Assembly: GCF_001641285.1 (NCBI RefSeq)
Contig: NZ_CP014841.1
Coordinates: forward strand, 1,674,001-1,738,000
Direction of reading: 5' to 3'
Length of the DNA stretch: 64,000 nt
From: Dyella thiooxydans
Lineage (GTDB): Bacteria > Pseudomonadota > Gammaproteobacteria > Xanthomonadales > Rhodanobacteraceae
Shown here: piece by piece, positions 1 to 8,292 of the stretch
Position numbering within the stretch: position 1 is the stretch's first letter
Layout of the letters: each line of letters opens with the position of its first letter
The notes under the pieces: generated by a model
Databases searched by the model: none
What the model was told of the DNA's origin: nothing
Seen by the model: only the letters and a program-made list of their open reading frames with translations
Translations under genes and position numbers: made by a program

Positions 1-758
1 TCGGCGAACGCGCCGAGCGCGGCCAGCGTCGGCGGGTCGATCCCGCTCCAGCCGCCGACGTGGGCAATCTGGACGGGCGTACCGGCCGCGGCCGGCAGCA
101 CTTCGTCGACAAAGCGGCGCACGTCCGCGGCACCGTAATCGCCGCGCTGGGTTCGGAGGTGGATCACGATCGCCCAGTGGTTAGTCGCCGCGGCCGCAAA
201 CACCTTCTTCAGCGCGGCCACATCCCTGTCACGCCGCAGGTCCACACCCGAGCTGGTCAAGTGCAGCTTGAGCCCCGTGACGGCGGAGTTGCCTTTCCAG
301 CGGGCGATCTCCGGCAACGCCGTGGCACGTAGCGGGTCGACCGAAATGAAGGCGCGGAAGCGACCGGGATGGTCGCGCGCGAGCTGGACCGTCCAGTCGT
401 TGGCGGCTCGCATCAGATCGACCGCGTCGGCGCGCGGCGGATTCACCATCGGGCTCTCGGCCAGATACGCGGTCGACAGCACCAGCGCGCGCCGGATGCC
501 CGCCTTGTCCATCGCAGCGAGCAGATCGGCCGGAGTCTGTGGCGTGGTCAACGCCGGATCGCATTTCCCGAAACGCGCCACGCTCCGGCAGAAATCGGGC
601 AGGAACGCCTGGATCGCCGGTGAGTTCAGATGCGTGTGGTGATCCACGCGAACGACCACCGGCGCCGACCCGGAGCTACGGCTCGCGACGGCAAAGGGGG
701 CGGCCGCCAGGCACGCCAGCGCGACGATCGGGGGAAACGTCCTGCTCATCCAACGCAT
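1..758 (-). CDS. Secreted amidohydrolase-family protein, C-terminus cut by window edge
   Basis: The reverse strand reads continuously from an ATG at 758 to the window edge, giving about 252 residues. The start is preceded by AAGAGG about 9 nt upstream; a second ATG lies at 749. The N-terminus is a signal peptide (hydrophobic run ending near AVAS). It is followed by a metal-binding-type motif DHHTHLNS near residues 39-46, then by AMDKAGIRRALVLS and a GLKLH segment, and later AHVGGW, all typical of the amidohydrolase_2 (TIM-barrel, metal-dependent hydrolase) family. The protein is probably periplasmic. The substrate cannot be told. The rest of the barrel lies outside the window. Confidence 0.8.
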   Translation of the reverse strand, partial: MRWMSRTFPPIVALACLAAAPFAVASRSSGSAPVVVRVDHHTHLNSPAIQAFLPDFCRSVARFGKCDPALTTPQTPADLLAAMDKAGIRRALVLSTAYLAESPMVNPPRADAVDLMRAANDWTVQLARDHPGRFRAFISVDPLRATALPEIARWKGNSAVTGLKLHLTSSGVDLRRDRDVAALKKVFAAAATNHWAIVIHLRTQRGDYGAADVRRFVDEVLPAAAGTPVQIAHVGGWSGIDPPTLAALGAFA

Positions 759-1125
759 GGCGGGCGCCTCTTGCGCAGCTGCGGGAAAGCGGTTTCGCGG
801 CAGGGCGCGAATGCGGCGATGAGGATAGCGCAGGCCGCATCACTGGCCGCAGGCGCGATGACCCGGCTCGAATCCGGAACCCCGGGCACCACGCCACGGC
901 CGCGGCCAGCTCCCCCCCAAGATCCTGAGCCGGCGTGGCCATACGCGCACCATCGCGCGAGCTGGGTAAGATGAGCCGTACAAGCTGTGACATCGGGGGA
1001 TGGGGCATGCGAATCGAGATCCAGGGCGGTGACGCGCGGTGGGGGGCTGCGCACCACCGGCCACAGGCCATCCTGTGCGCTACGCGCGGACCGCTACACC
1101 GTCGGATCCACCGGCTGCGCCGCTC
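759..1125. other. Divergent intergenic region
   Basis: About 370 bases lie between the start of the amidohydrolase (minus) and the start of the diguanylate cyclase (plus), so it should contain both promoters. A -10-like TAAGAT lies near 969 on the plus strand without a convincing -35. Open frames here are short or chance antisense frames with no recognisable protein. I see no repeat or hairpin worth naming. Confidence 0.4.
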
Positions 1126-2916
1126 ATGAGGGCGGGCGCCCGGGCGGCGCTCATGGCCACCGTGGGACCTCGCGGCAGCGGGCGACGCCTGGGTATCTGC
1201 TTCGCGGCCATGGCAGCGCTCGGCCTGGGGTCGACGGGGGCGGCCGCGGCCGGCGACGCTGCTGCCCTGCTGGACCAGGCGTACGCCCTCAAGACCACCG
1301 ACCACAGCCGTTTCCTGCAGCTGCTACGGCAACTGCACCAGTCAGATGTGGCGCTGTCGCCCGACCAGCAGTGGCGCCTGCGCTACCTGGATGGCTGGGA
1401 GGGTTCGTTCACCGGCGACTACGCCGCGGCCCAGCCGTTGCTGCGCGATGTCGCCGACCACGCCCCGGACACCGACCTGCAGGCCCTGGCCGCGGGCACC
1501 CTGCTCAACACCCTGGCGATCAGCCATCACTACCAGGAAGCGTTCGAGCGGGCCGACAAGCTGGTGGCGAACCTTCCCCATATCCGCGACCGCAAGGTGA
1601 CCTACGTGGCGCTGTCGCAGCTGTCCCAGCTGATGGCCTCGGCGCAGCAGGTCGAGCCGGCGGTGAGCTATGCCCGGCAGATGCAGCAGCTTGCCGAGCC
1701 CGGGCAATCGCCATGCCGGCCGGACGTCTATCTGTTCGACGCACTGAACGCCGACGGCACCCTGCCTCCGACCGCGCCGATCTTTCGCCAGGCCATCGAC
1801 GCCTGCAAGGCCGCCGGGGAACTGATGTTCGCCGACGCCGTGGAGCTGGACCTGGCACGCCGGCTGGCGGAAACCGGCAAGCCCGGGGCCGCCCTGGTCC
1901 TGCTCGAGCAGATCGCACCGACGATCGATGCGCAAGGGTTCCAGGTACACGCCTACGGGCTTCGCTCCACCCTGGGTTTCGCCTACTGGAAGAGTGGCGA
2001 CGCGGCGAAGGCGAAGCGCTGGGCGCTCGCCGCGCTGGCGATGGATCCGAAGGGCAATTTCGACGGCATGTCGGAATACGTCTACAAGGTGCTGTACGAG
2101 GTGGCGCGCCAGGCCGGCGACGACCGCGCGGCACTGGACTACTACCGTCACTACCGCGACGTGAAGGCGCGTTCGGTCAGCGATGCACAGGCCATCGCGA
2201 TGGCCTACCACTCCGTGCAGCAACAGCTGTCCGTGCACCAGCTGCAGGTGGATGCGCTGGGCAAACAGAACGGCGTACTGGAGCTGCAGCAGGCGCTGGA
2301 CCAGAAGCAGATCGAGACGACCCGGCTGCAGCTCCTGCTGCTGACGACCGTACTGGCGTCGGTGGGGATCTGGCTGGTGCGCACCAAGCGCTCGCAGCTG
2401 CGGTTCCGGCGGCTGGCGCGTCGCGACGGCCTTACCGGCATCCTCAACCACCAGAACTTCCTGGGCGAGGCTGATGCGGCCCTGCGTCAGGCCGATAAAT
2501 CCTCGCGCAGCGCCTGCCTGGCACTGGTCGACCTGGATCACTTCAAACAGGTCAACGATACCTACGGCCACGCCATCGGCGATGCGGCGATCGTCCGGAT
2601 GGTCACGCTGTGCCAGGAGCATCTGCGCTCCTCCGACATTTTCGGCCGGCTGGGCGGTGAGGAGTTCGGCCTCCTGCTGCCGGATTGCCCTCTGGAACAG
2701 GGGCTGGAGCTGCTCGACCGCATCCGCCTGGCCCTGGCCGACACGCCGATCGACGACAGGCACCCCGAGCTCGGCATCTCGGCAAGCTTCGGGCTGGCCT
2801 CGACGGGAACCGGCGGCTACCAACTGTCCGAGCTGATGGCGCAGGCCGATGCTGCGCTCTACCGCGCCAAGCGCGCCGGGCGCAACCGGGTGGAAGCCGT
2901 GACCGAAGGCGGATGA
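1126..2916 (+). CDS. Membrane diguanylate cyclase with periplasmic TPR-like sensor and GGDEF domain
   Basis: A predicted protein of 596 residues that would make cyclic di-GMP from two GTP. The start at 1126 gives a signal peptide or anchor (about 1-35, ending GAAAAG); an ATG at 1153 is possible and neither has a strong ribosome site. Residues about 40-390 are helical, TPR-like repeats expected in the periplasm. A single membrane span follows (about 399-418). The C-terminal GGDEF domain starts at RDGLTGILNHQNF, has the DLDHFKQVND metal/nucleotide motif, and has the active site GGEEF at about 510. RSSD lies exactly five residues before GGEEF, matching the inhibitory I-site RxxD, so product feedback is expected. 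The gene stands alone, followed by a gene remnant. Confidence 0.9.
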   Translation: MRAGARAALMATVGPRGSGRRLGICFAAMAALGLGSTGAAAAGDAAALLDQAYALKTTDHSRFLQLLRQLHQSDVALSPDQQWRLRYLDGWEGSFTGDYAAAQPLLRDVADHAPDTDLQALAAGTLLNTLAISHHYQEAFERADKLVANLPHIRDRKVTYVALSQLSQLMASAQQVEPAVSYARQMQQLAEPGQSPCRPDVYLFDALNADGTLPPTAPIFRQAIDACKAAGELMFADAVELDLARRLAETGKPGAALVLLEQIAPTIDAQGFQVHAYGLRSTLGFAYWKSGDAAKAKRWALAALAMDPKGNFDGMSEYVYKVLYEVARQAGDDRAALDYYRHYRDVKARSVSDAQAIAMAYHSVQQQLSVHQLQVDALGKQNGVLELQQALDQKQIETTRLQLLLLTTVLASVGIWLVRTKRSQLRFRRLARRDGLTGILNHQNFLGEADAALRQADKSSRSACLALVDLDHFKQVNDTYGHAIGDAAIVRMVTLCQEHLRSSDIFGRLGGEEFGLLLPDCPLEQGLELLDRIRLALADTPIDDRHPELGISASFGLASTGTGGYQLSELMAQADAALYRAKRAGRNRVEAVTEGG

Positions 2917-2974
2917 GGCTGTCCCTGCACGCTCGTGGAAGGCCGCGGCCACTTCATCCCCATCATGGGGCGGC

Positions 2975-3142
2975 CAGCCCGGCGTACCCACCACGCCGGC
3001 GCTGACGCACGAGTACCTGGTGCAACCGCAACCGGACCTGCTCGTGCTGTTTCCGTCGTGGATGTGGCACGGCACGCTGCCGTTCCGTGGAGAACCGCAG
3101 GACCGCCACCTGACCATCGCGTTCGACCTGCTGCCGGCCTGA
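2975..3142 (+). pseudogene. 3' remnant of a 2OG-Fe(II) oxygenase-type gene
   Basis: One plus frame ending in TGA at 3140-3142 encodes a tail with EYLVQPQPDLLVLFPSW, then MWHGTLPF and LTIAFDLLPA. This matches the C-terminal end of 2OG-Fe(II) oxygenase-type proteins, including the H-x(n)-R-x-S/T like part of the iron and 2-oxoglutarate site. No start codon, ribosome site or N-terminal three-quarters of such a protein precedes it; the frame dissolves into non-coding sequence just after the diguanylate cyclase stop. I read it as a decayed fragment left by a deletion. From 3143 to 3426 nothing coding is visible; an imperfect GGTG/CACC hairpin lies near 3197-3222. Confidence 0.6.
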
Positions 3143-3426
3143 GCACTCACCACGCCGCTGCCTCGACCTCGCGCGCTCCACTCAGCGGGCTGCGGCCGCC
3201 CCCGGTGCCACACCGGCATGGTGTCACCCACGAGGCGGCGGGCCCGCGACAGCAGTCACGCCGATCAACCGCACGATCGCCAGGACACTGCGGCATCCGG
3301 ACTACCGATAGCCGGTCGGGTCGAATAGTTGCGCCGGCATCGCAACGGACAAGGCGACGTGCCACCCGCGCAAGGAAAGACGGTTACCCTCGCGGCTGAC
3401 GGATCGACCTGGGGGGAATACGTGGC

Positions 3427-4239
3427 ATGAAGGTGGCCGATATCGAGGTACACGTCGAAGGAGAGGGTCCCGCTTCGGTCGTGATGATCCACGGCTGGCC
3501 GGATACGCATCGCCTGTGGGACGCCTCCGTCGATGCCCTGAGCGACCGCTACCGCTGCGTGCGCTTCGACCTGCCCGGCTTCGGCCGGGCCCATCCCCGC
3601 CGCGCCTATGCAATCGACGAGGTCGTCGAGGCGATCCATCGCGTGGTGGTCGAAGCCTGCCCCGGCGAGCGCGTATGCCTGTTGCTGCACGACTGGGGCT
3701 GCTACTTCGGCTACAAGTTCGCGATGCGCCATCCGCACCTGGTCGCGCGGGTGATCGGCGTGGACATCGGCGACGCCGGATCCGTCGACCATCGGCGGGA
3801 ACTGGGACTGTCCGGCATCGCCGCGGTGGTCGCCTATCAGCTGTGGCTCGCCCTGGCCTGGCGCATCGGCGGGCGCATCGGCGATGCGATGGCCCGCGGC
3901 ATGGCCCGCGTACTGCATTGTCCGGGCGATCCCCGCGCCGTGACGGCGCAGATGGGCTACCCGTATGCCGTGTCGTGGTTGGGTGTCGCCGGCGGATCGC
4001 ACGATCGTCGTGTCTTCGCGCCGCACTGCCCGATGCTCTACGTCTACGGCGAGCGCAAGCCGTTCACGCTGCACTCGACCCGCTGGATCGAAGCGATCGC
4101 CGCCTTGCCGGGCAGTCGCGCACTCGGCCTGCCGGGTGGACACTGGGTGATGATCGACTGCAGGCACGCATTCCACGACGCCGTGCGCTCGTGGCTCGCC
4201 ACCACCGATACTTCCGCCGCCGTTTGCGGCAGTGCGTAA
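3427..4239 (+). CDS. Alpha/beta hydrolase of the epoxide hydrolase/dehalogenase type
   Basis: A 270-residue cytoplasmic protein with no signal peptide. It has the oxyanion motif HGWPD at about 22-26 and the nucleophile elbow HDWG at 88-91. The nucleophile position is therefore Asp89, as in epoxide hydrolases and haloalkane dehalogenases, rather than Ser. The catalytic His is probably in GGHW near residue 239. The cap region (about 130-200) is rich in aromatic residues. GGGGGGAA lies about 10 nt before the ATG. It sits 60 nt upstream of the carboxylase gene, but an AT-richer stretch near 4260 suggests that gene has its own promoter. The substrate is unknown; an esterase or C-C hydrolase with an Asp nucleophile is not excluded. 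Confidence 0.82.
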   Translation: MKVADIEVHVEGEGPASVVMIHGWPDTHRLWDASVDALSDRYRCVRFDLPGFGRAHPRRAYAIDEVVEAIHRVVVEACPGERVCLLLHDWGCYFGYKFAMRHPHLVARVIGVDIGDAGSVDHRRELGLSGIAAVVAYQLWLALAWRIGGRIGDAMARGMARVLHCPGDPRAVTAQMGYPYAVSWLGVAGGSHDRRVFAPHCPMLYVYGERKPFTLHSTRWIEAIAALPGSRALGLPGGHWVMIDCRHAFHDAVRSWLATTDTSAAVCGSA

Positions 4240-4298
4240 TGGGCCGTGCGCGAGGCGACGCTATCATTGCGGTTTTCCCTCGCACGGCAGGCTTTTCC

Positions 4299-5906
4299 AT
4301 GAGCGTGATCGCCTCGCAGATCGACCCCCGGTCACCCGAGTTCCAGGCCAACGCGACGCAATTGCGCGTGGCGGTGGAGGATCTGCACCAGGAACTGGCG
4401 AAGGCGGCCGAGGGCGGCGGCGAGAAGGCGCGCGACAAGCACACCGCTCGCGGCAAGCTGCTGCCGCGCGAGCGCATCCGCGCCCTGCTCGATCCGGGCT
4501 CGCCGTTCCTGGAGCTCTCCGCGCTGGCCGCGCACGGCATGTACGACGATGCCGCGCCCGCGGCGGGGCTGATCACCGGCATCGGCCGCGTCAACGGCAT
4601 CGAGGTGGTAGTGGTGGCCAACGACGCCACGGTGAAGGGGGGGACCTACTTCCCGATGACGGTGAAGAAGCACCTGCGCGCGCAGGAAGTGGCACTGGAG
4701 AATCGCCTGCCCTGCGTCTACCTGGTCGACTCCGGTGGCGCGTTCCTGCCGCTGCAGGACGAGGTGTTTCCGGACAAGGAGCACTTCGGGCGGATCTTCT
4801 ACAACCAGGCGCGGATGTCCTCGCTGGGCATTCCGCAGATCGCCGTGGTGATGGGTTCGTGCACCGCCGGCGGCGCCTACGTGCCGGCGATGAGCGACGA
4901 GACCATCATCGTGCGCGAGCAGGGCACGATCTTCCTCGGCGGCCCGCCGCTGGTGAAGGCCGCCACCGGCGAGGTGGTGGATGCCGAGACGCTGGGCGGT
5001 GCCGACGTGCACACCTCGGTGTCCGGCGTAGCCGACCACTACGCCGAGAACGATGCCCACGCGCTGGCGATCGCCCGCGACATCGTCGGCCACCTCAACC
5101 GCAGGAAGGACATGCCGCTGGCGCTGCGCGCGCCGATCGAGCCGAAGTACCCGGCCGAGGAGCTGTACGGCGTGATCCCGCAGGACACCCGCCGGCCGTT
5201 CGACATCCGCGAGGTGATCGCGCGCATCGTCGACGGCTCGGAGTTCCACGAGTTCAAGGCGCGCTACGGCAAGACCCTGGTCTGCGGCTTCGCGCACATC
5301 CACGGCTACCCGGTGGGCATCGTCGCCAACAACGGCATTCTTTTCGCCGAGAGCGCGCTCAAGGGCGCGCACTTCATCGAGCTGTGCAACCAGCGCAACG
5401 TGCCGCTGGTGTTCCTGCAGAACATCACCGGCTTCATGGTCGGCAAGAAGTACGAGCAGGCGGGCATCGCCAAGGACGGCGCCAAGATGGTGACCGCCGT
5501 GGCCTGCTCGCACGTGCCGAAGTTCACCGTGGTGATCGGCGGCAGCTTCGGCGCCGGCAACTACGCGATGTGCGGCCGCGCCTACGGCGCGCGCTTCCTG
5601 TGGATGTGGCCTAACGCGCGCATCTCGGTGATGGGCGGCGAGCAGGCCGCCAGCGTGCTGGCCACGGTGAAGCGCGACGGCATCGAGGCGGCCGGCAAGA
5701 GCTGGAGCGAGGAGGACGAGGACGCCTTCAAGGCACCGATCCGCGAACAATACGAACGCCAGGGCCACCCCTACTATGCCAGCGCCCGTCTGTGGGACGA
5801 CGGCATCATCGACCCGACCGACACCCGCCGGGTGCTGGGGCTGGCGATCTCCGCCTCGATGAACGCACCGATCGAACCGCAGCGCTACGGCGTGTTCCGC
5901 ATGTAG
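4299..5906 (+). CDS. mccB: Methylcrotonyl-CoA carboxylase carboxyltransferase (beta) subunit
   Basis: A 535-residue protein, the usual length for this subunit. It transfers carboxyl from biotin to 3-methylcrotonyl-CoA, a step of leucine and isovalerate catabolism, in complex with the biotin subunit encoded at 15278-17275. The carboxyltransferase domains are clear: [16 protein letters not shown] in the N-half, and [16 protein letters not shown] plus the acyl-CoA-binding region in the C-half. The start ATGAGCGTG gives the family's typical N-terminus with RSPEF and a conserved [11 protein letters not shown] segment; the open frame upstream belongs to another frame of the hydrolase gene. Propionyl-CoA or geranyl-CoA carboxylase is less likely because hydratase and HMG-CoA lyase genes of the leucine route lie nearby. 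Confidence 0.93.
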   Translation: MSVIASQIDPRSPEFQANATQLRVAVEDLHQELAKAAEGGGEKARDKHTARGKLLPRERIRALLDPGSPFLELSALAAHGMYDDAAPAAGLITGIGRVNGIEVVVVANDATVKGGTYFPMTVKKHLRAQEVALENRLPCVYLVDSGGAFLPLQDEVFPDKEHFGRIFYNQARMSSLGIPQIAVVMGSCTAGGAYVPAMSDETIIVREQGTIFLGGPPLVKAATGEVVDAETLGGADVHTSVSGVADHYAENDAHALAIARDIVGHLNRRKDMPLALRAPIEPKYPAEELYGVIPQDTRRPFDIREVIARIVDGSEFHEFKARYGKTLVCGFAHIHGYPVGIVANNGILFAESALKGAHFIELCNQRNVPLVFLQNITGFMVGKKYEQAGIAKDGAKMVTAVACSHVPKFTVVIGGSFGAGNYAMCGRAYGARFLWMWPNARISVMGGEQAASVLATVKRDGIEAAGKSWSEEDEDAFKAPIREQYERQGHPYYASARLWDDGIIDPTDTRRVLGLAISASMNAPIEPQRYGVFRM

Positions 5907-5925
5907 CGACGAGCGCCGAGCGCGC

Positions 5926-6669
5926 TCAGAAGAACTCGTATTCCAGCTGTGCCACCCAGGTGTGGCGCGGTGCCGCGGCGTTGATGCCCAGCAGCACGCC
6001 GACGCGGTACTCGACATTGCCCATGGTGTGCGGGACATGCCACTCGCCGGCGACCACCGGGCCAGCCTGGTAGGCGTGGTCGTCGGGCCGGCCATAGGCC
6101 TCGATGCCGGGGCGGAACGCCTTGGACACCGCATAGGTGCCGGCGTAGCTGTAGCGGAATTCGGTCTTGGACTCCGCACCCGCGCCGATGTGCCGCTCCC
6201 AGATCAGGTTGACGCGGTGGTCGAAGCGGCCGACGGTCTTCTCGATCAGCGGTCCAACCTCGAGTTCGCCCGGACCGCCGCCCTTCGGGTGGCCGTAGGA
6301 GGCGAGCAGGCCGAGATCGGCCCAGTACTCGCCCGGCTCGGTGAACTGGAAGGTGTTCTCGAATTCGTAGCCGACCAGCTTGCCGCCGGCGCCGGGCTCC
6401 TTCTCGTACTCGGCCAGGTACAGCTCCGGCTTCCACCAGCCGGTGAAGGCGTGCGCCACCGACAGTTCGGCGGCGCGCTCGCCGTCGTATTCGCTGCGGC
6501 CGTCGGTGATGCCGTAGCCGCGCAGCTCGATCTCGCTCTGGCCGGCGATGACGTGCGGCGAGTACACGATGAAGTCGTCCGCGTGTGCGCGGCCGGCGAC
6601 GCCGAAGGCGACTACGGCGAACAGCGTCGCCACAGTGGTGGCGGCGGTGGTTCGGGAGATGAAACGCAT
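5926..6669 (-). CDS. Probable outer-membrane beta-barrel protein of the iron-uptake operon
   Basis: A 247-residue protein with a signal peptide (cleavage near AHA-DD, residue 31). The mature part alternates polar and hydrophobic residues, is rich in Tyr, Trp and Gly, and ends in Phe (YEFF), the usual C-terminal signature of outer-membrane barrels. I do not recognise a named family. It is the last gene of a minus-strand set after the FTR1 permease, 89 nt downstream of it, which suggests a role in letting iron or copper across the outer membrane. The start chosen (MRFISRTT) is directly before the signal peptide; an upstream in-frame ATG at 6711 would add 14 unlikely residues. Confidence 0.7.
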   Translation of the reverse strand: MRFISRTTAATTVATLFAVVAFGVAGRAHADDFIVYSPHVIAGQSEIELRGYGITDGRSEYDGERAAELSVAHAFTGWWKPELYLAEYEKEPGAGGKLVGYEFENTFQFTEPGEYWADLGLLASYGHPKGGGPGELEVGPLIEKTVGRFDHRVNLIWERHIGAGAESKTEFRYSYAGTYAVSKAFRPGIEAYGRPDDHAYQAGPVVAGEWHVPHTMGNVEYRVGVLLGINAAAPRHTWVAQLEYEFF

Positions 6670-6758
6670 GCTCGGACTTCCTCGATATCGTTGTCTGCAG
6701 ACCGCAGGCACCCGTCGCGCGGGCGACAGGCGCCCGGCGACCAGGGAAGGACCTGCGA

Positions 6759-7604
6759 TCAGGATTGCGGGATGGCGGCGGCCGGGGCTTCGCGGCGCGC
6801 GGCAGCCGGCCGCGCCGCCAGCCGCATGCCGCCGATCAGCAACAGCAGCGTCACCGCGTAGAACACCAGCTGGATGCCGGCCGGCGACGCGTCATAACCG
6901 ATGAGGATGCCCAGCGTCTTGCCGGCCAGCGAACCGTTGGAGAGCAGCCACGAGGTGTTCCACAGCTGTTCACCCAGCGCCGGCAGCCGGTTGGCCTGCA
7001 GCAGGAAGCGCGCGGCGGTGGAGGCCAGCCCCGCAGCCAGCAACACCAGCATCACGTTGGTGGCGCCGAAGAAGTGCTTCAGCGGAATGCGCAGCAGACC
7101 GAAGTACAGCGCGAAGCCCAGCGCCACGCCGCCGCCCACGCCCAGCGCGATGCCGCCGATCAGGCCACCGGCGCTGATGCCGCCCATCGCCATCGAGTAC
7201 AGGAACAGCACCACCTCGGAGCCTTCGCGCAGCACCGCCAGCGCGATCACTGCGAGCAGCAGGGTCAGCGAGCTGGAACCAGCCTTCACCGCCTGCCCCA
7301 CCGCGCTCATGTGCTGGGCCAGTTCGCGCGCGTGGCGCGACATCCACACCACGTGCCAGCCGATCATCGCCACCGCCGCCAGCAGCACGCCGGCGTTGAG
7401 CAGTTCCTGCCCCGACCCGCTGGCCAGCCCGGCAATGAAGCCGGCGCCCAGCGCGACCAGCAGCGCGCCGGCCAGGCCCAGGCCGATACCGCCCAGGACG
7501 TACAGCCCGCGCAGGCGCACACCCCGCGTGGCGGCGCAGACGATGGAGACGATCAGGGCCGCCTCCAGCACTTCACGGAACACCAGCAGCGCTACACCGG
7601 GCAT
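6759..7604 (-). CDS. efeU: FTR1-family high-affinity iron permease
   Basis: A 281-residue inner-membrane protein with about seven membrane spans. Two REXXE iron-translocation motifs are visible: REVLE at residues 10-14 and REGSE in the middle (near residue 126). These glutamates carry ferric iron through FTR1/EfeU permeases. It begins 4 nt after the stop of the cupredoxin gene, so the two are almost surely co-transcribed. A multicopper oxidase, EfeO or EfeB partner is not in the window, so it resembles the FtrB-FtrC pair of Bordetella-type systems more than full EfeUOB. Control by Fur is suggested by the box at 7970-7988. Confidence 0.9.
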   Translation of the reverse strand: MPGVALLVFREVLEAALIVSIVCAATRGVRLRGLYVLGGIGLGLAGALLVALGAGFIAGLASGSGQELLNAGVLLAAVAMIGWHVVWMSRHARELAQHMSAVGQAVKAGSSSLTLLLAVIALAVLREGSEVVLFLYSMAMGGISAGGLIGGIALGVGGGVALGFALYFGLLRIPLKHFFGATNVMLVLLAAGLASTAARFLLQANRLPALGEQLWNTSWLLSNGSLAGKTLGILIGYDASPAGIQLVFYAVTLLLLIGGMRLAARPAAARREAPAAAIPQS

Positions 7605-7608
7605 GGCA

Positions 7609-7935
7609 TCACTCCACGATCAGCCGGCCCTGGGCCGTGTCCTGGTGGAAGTCGCCGAAGAACCGGTAGCTGCCCGGCTTCAACGGCCCGACGTAGACGG
7701 TGATCGTGCTGTTCGGCAGCACGATCTTCTCGCGGTTGAACTCGGTGCTCTCGAACTCTTCCGGCGAGGCGTCGCGGTTCTCGATCACCAGCTTCACCTT
7801 GGTCCCGGCCGGCACCTTCAGTTCCGCCGGCTGGTAGGCGTGGTCCTGGATGGCGAGATGGAATTCGGGCACGTCCGTGGCCCGGGCGGCGAAGCTCCAG
7901 AGCAGCAGGACGGCGGCGAGGGCGAGGCGATTCAC
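7609..7935 (-). CDS. Periplasmic cupredoxin-like protein paired with FTR1 permease
   Basis: A 108-residue protein with a signal peptide (ending ARATD, about residue 20) and a single cupredoxin-like beta sandwich (YQPAELKVPAGTKVKLVIEN). The start codon is GTG at 7935. In type-1 copper proteins the C-terminal loop has Cys, His and Met ligands; here the loop reads YRFFGDFHQDTAQG, so the Cys and Met positions are replaced and only His remains. The protein may bind Cu or Fe differently and could hand iron to the permease, as proposed for FtrB-like proteins. It is the first gene of the operon, directly downstream of the Fur-box promoter. Confidence 0.82.
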   Translation of the reverse strand: MNRLALAAVLLLWSFAARATDVPEFHLAIQDHAYQPAELKVPAGTKVKLVIENRDASPEEFESTEFNREKIVLPNSTITVYVGPLKPGSYRFFGDFHQDTAQGRLIVE

Positions 7936-7969
7936 GGCGAGACATCCGGATCAGTTCTTTTGATGCGGA

Positions 7970-7999
7970 TATGATAATTGTTCTCATTAGCAACAGCAA
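7970..7999 (-). promoter_or_regulatory. Promoter with overlapping Fur box for the cupredoxin/FTR1 operon
   Basis: On the minus strand a -35 TTGCTG (7999-7994) and a -10 TATCAT (7976-7971) are separated by 17 nt. The spacer and -10 are covered by TATGATAATTGTTCTCATT (7970-7988, plus orientation), which matches about 15 of 19 positions of an AATGAGAATGATTCTCATT Fur box. Iron-loaded Fur bound here would block RNA polymerase. The -10 is 36 nt upstream of the GTG start. The match was counted by eye. Confidence 0.75.
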
Positions 8000-8292
8000 A
8001 TGAGGCGTGCCGATGCCGGAATGGCTTCGCTAGCCAACCGGCCGGCACCAGGCAAAGGGGGAACGCGCCCGTGGCAACGCGCCGCAGCTCGTACGGTCGG
8101 CTCTACACCATCGGCGCGGGACTGTGGGACCATGAAGGCTTCGATCCGGCCGTAACGCCGGGGACAGGACGCGGCCCTTGTCGCCATGTCCGGGGTCCCA
8201 GTCGAACCGCGGCGCTCCGGCGCCTTCCGCATGGAATCACCGGGCGGCTGACCGCCCGCCCTGGACACGGTCGTTAGGGGGACCGTCACGGA
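8000..8292. other. Intergenic region upstream of hscC
   Basis: Nearly 300 bases without a supported gene. A frame running from 7978 to 8277 has no recognisable protein and no ribosome site. TGGGACC (about 8125) and GGTCCCA (about 8195) form a distant inverted pair of uncertain meaning. AGGGGG about 12 nt before 8293 could serve as the hscC ribosome site. Confidence 0.35.

Noticed and set aside
987-2474. An overlapping 495-codon plus frame in the diguanylate cyclase gene
   Set aside because: It is out of frame with the clear GGDEF protein and has the Gly/Arg/Ala bias of a shadow frame.
7978-8277. A 99-codon frame upstream of hscC
   Set aside because: It starts inside the Fur-box promoter, has no ribosome site and gives an Arg/Gly/Pro-rich product without similarity.
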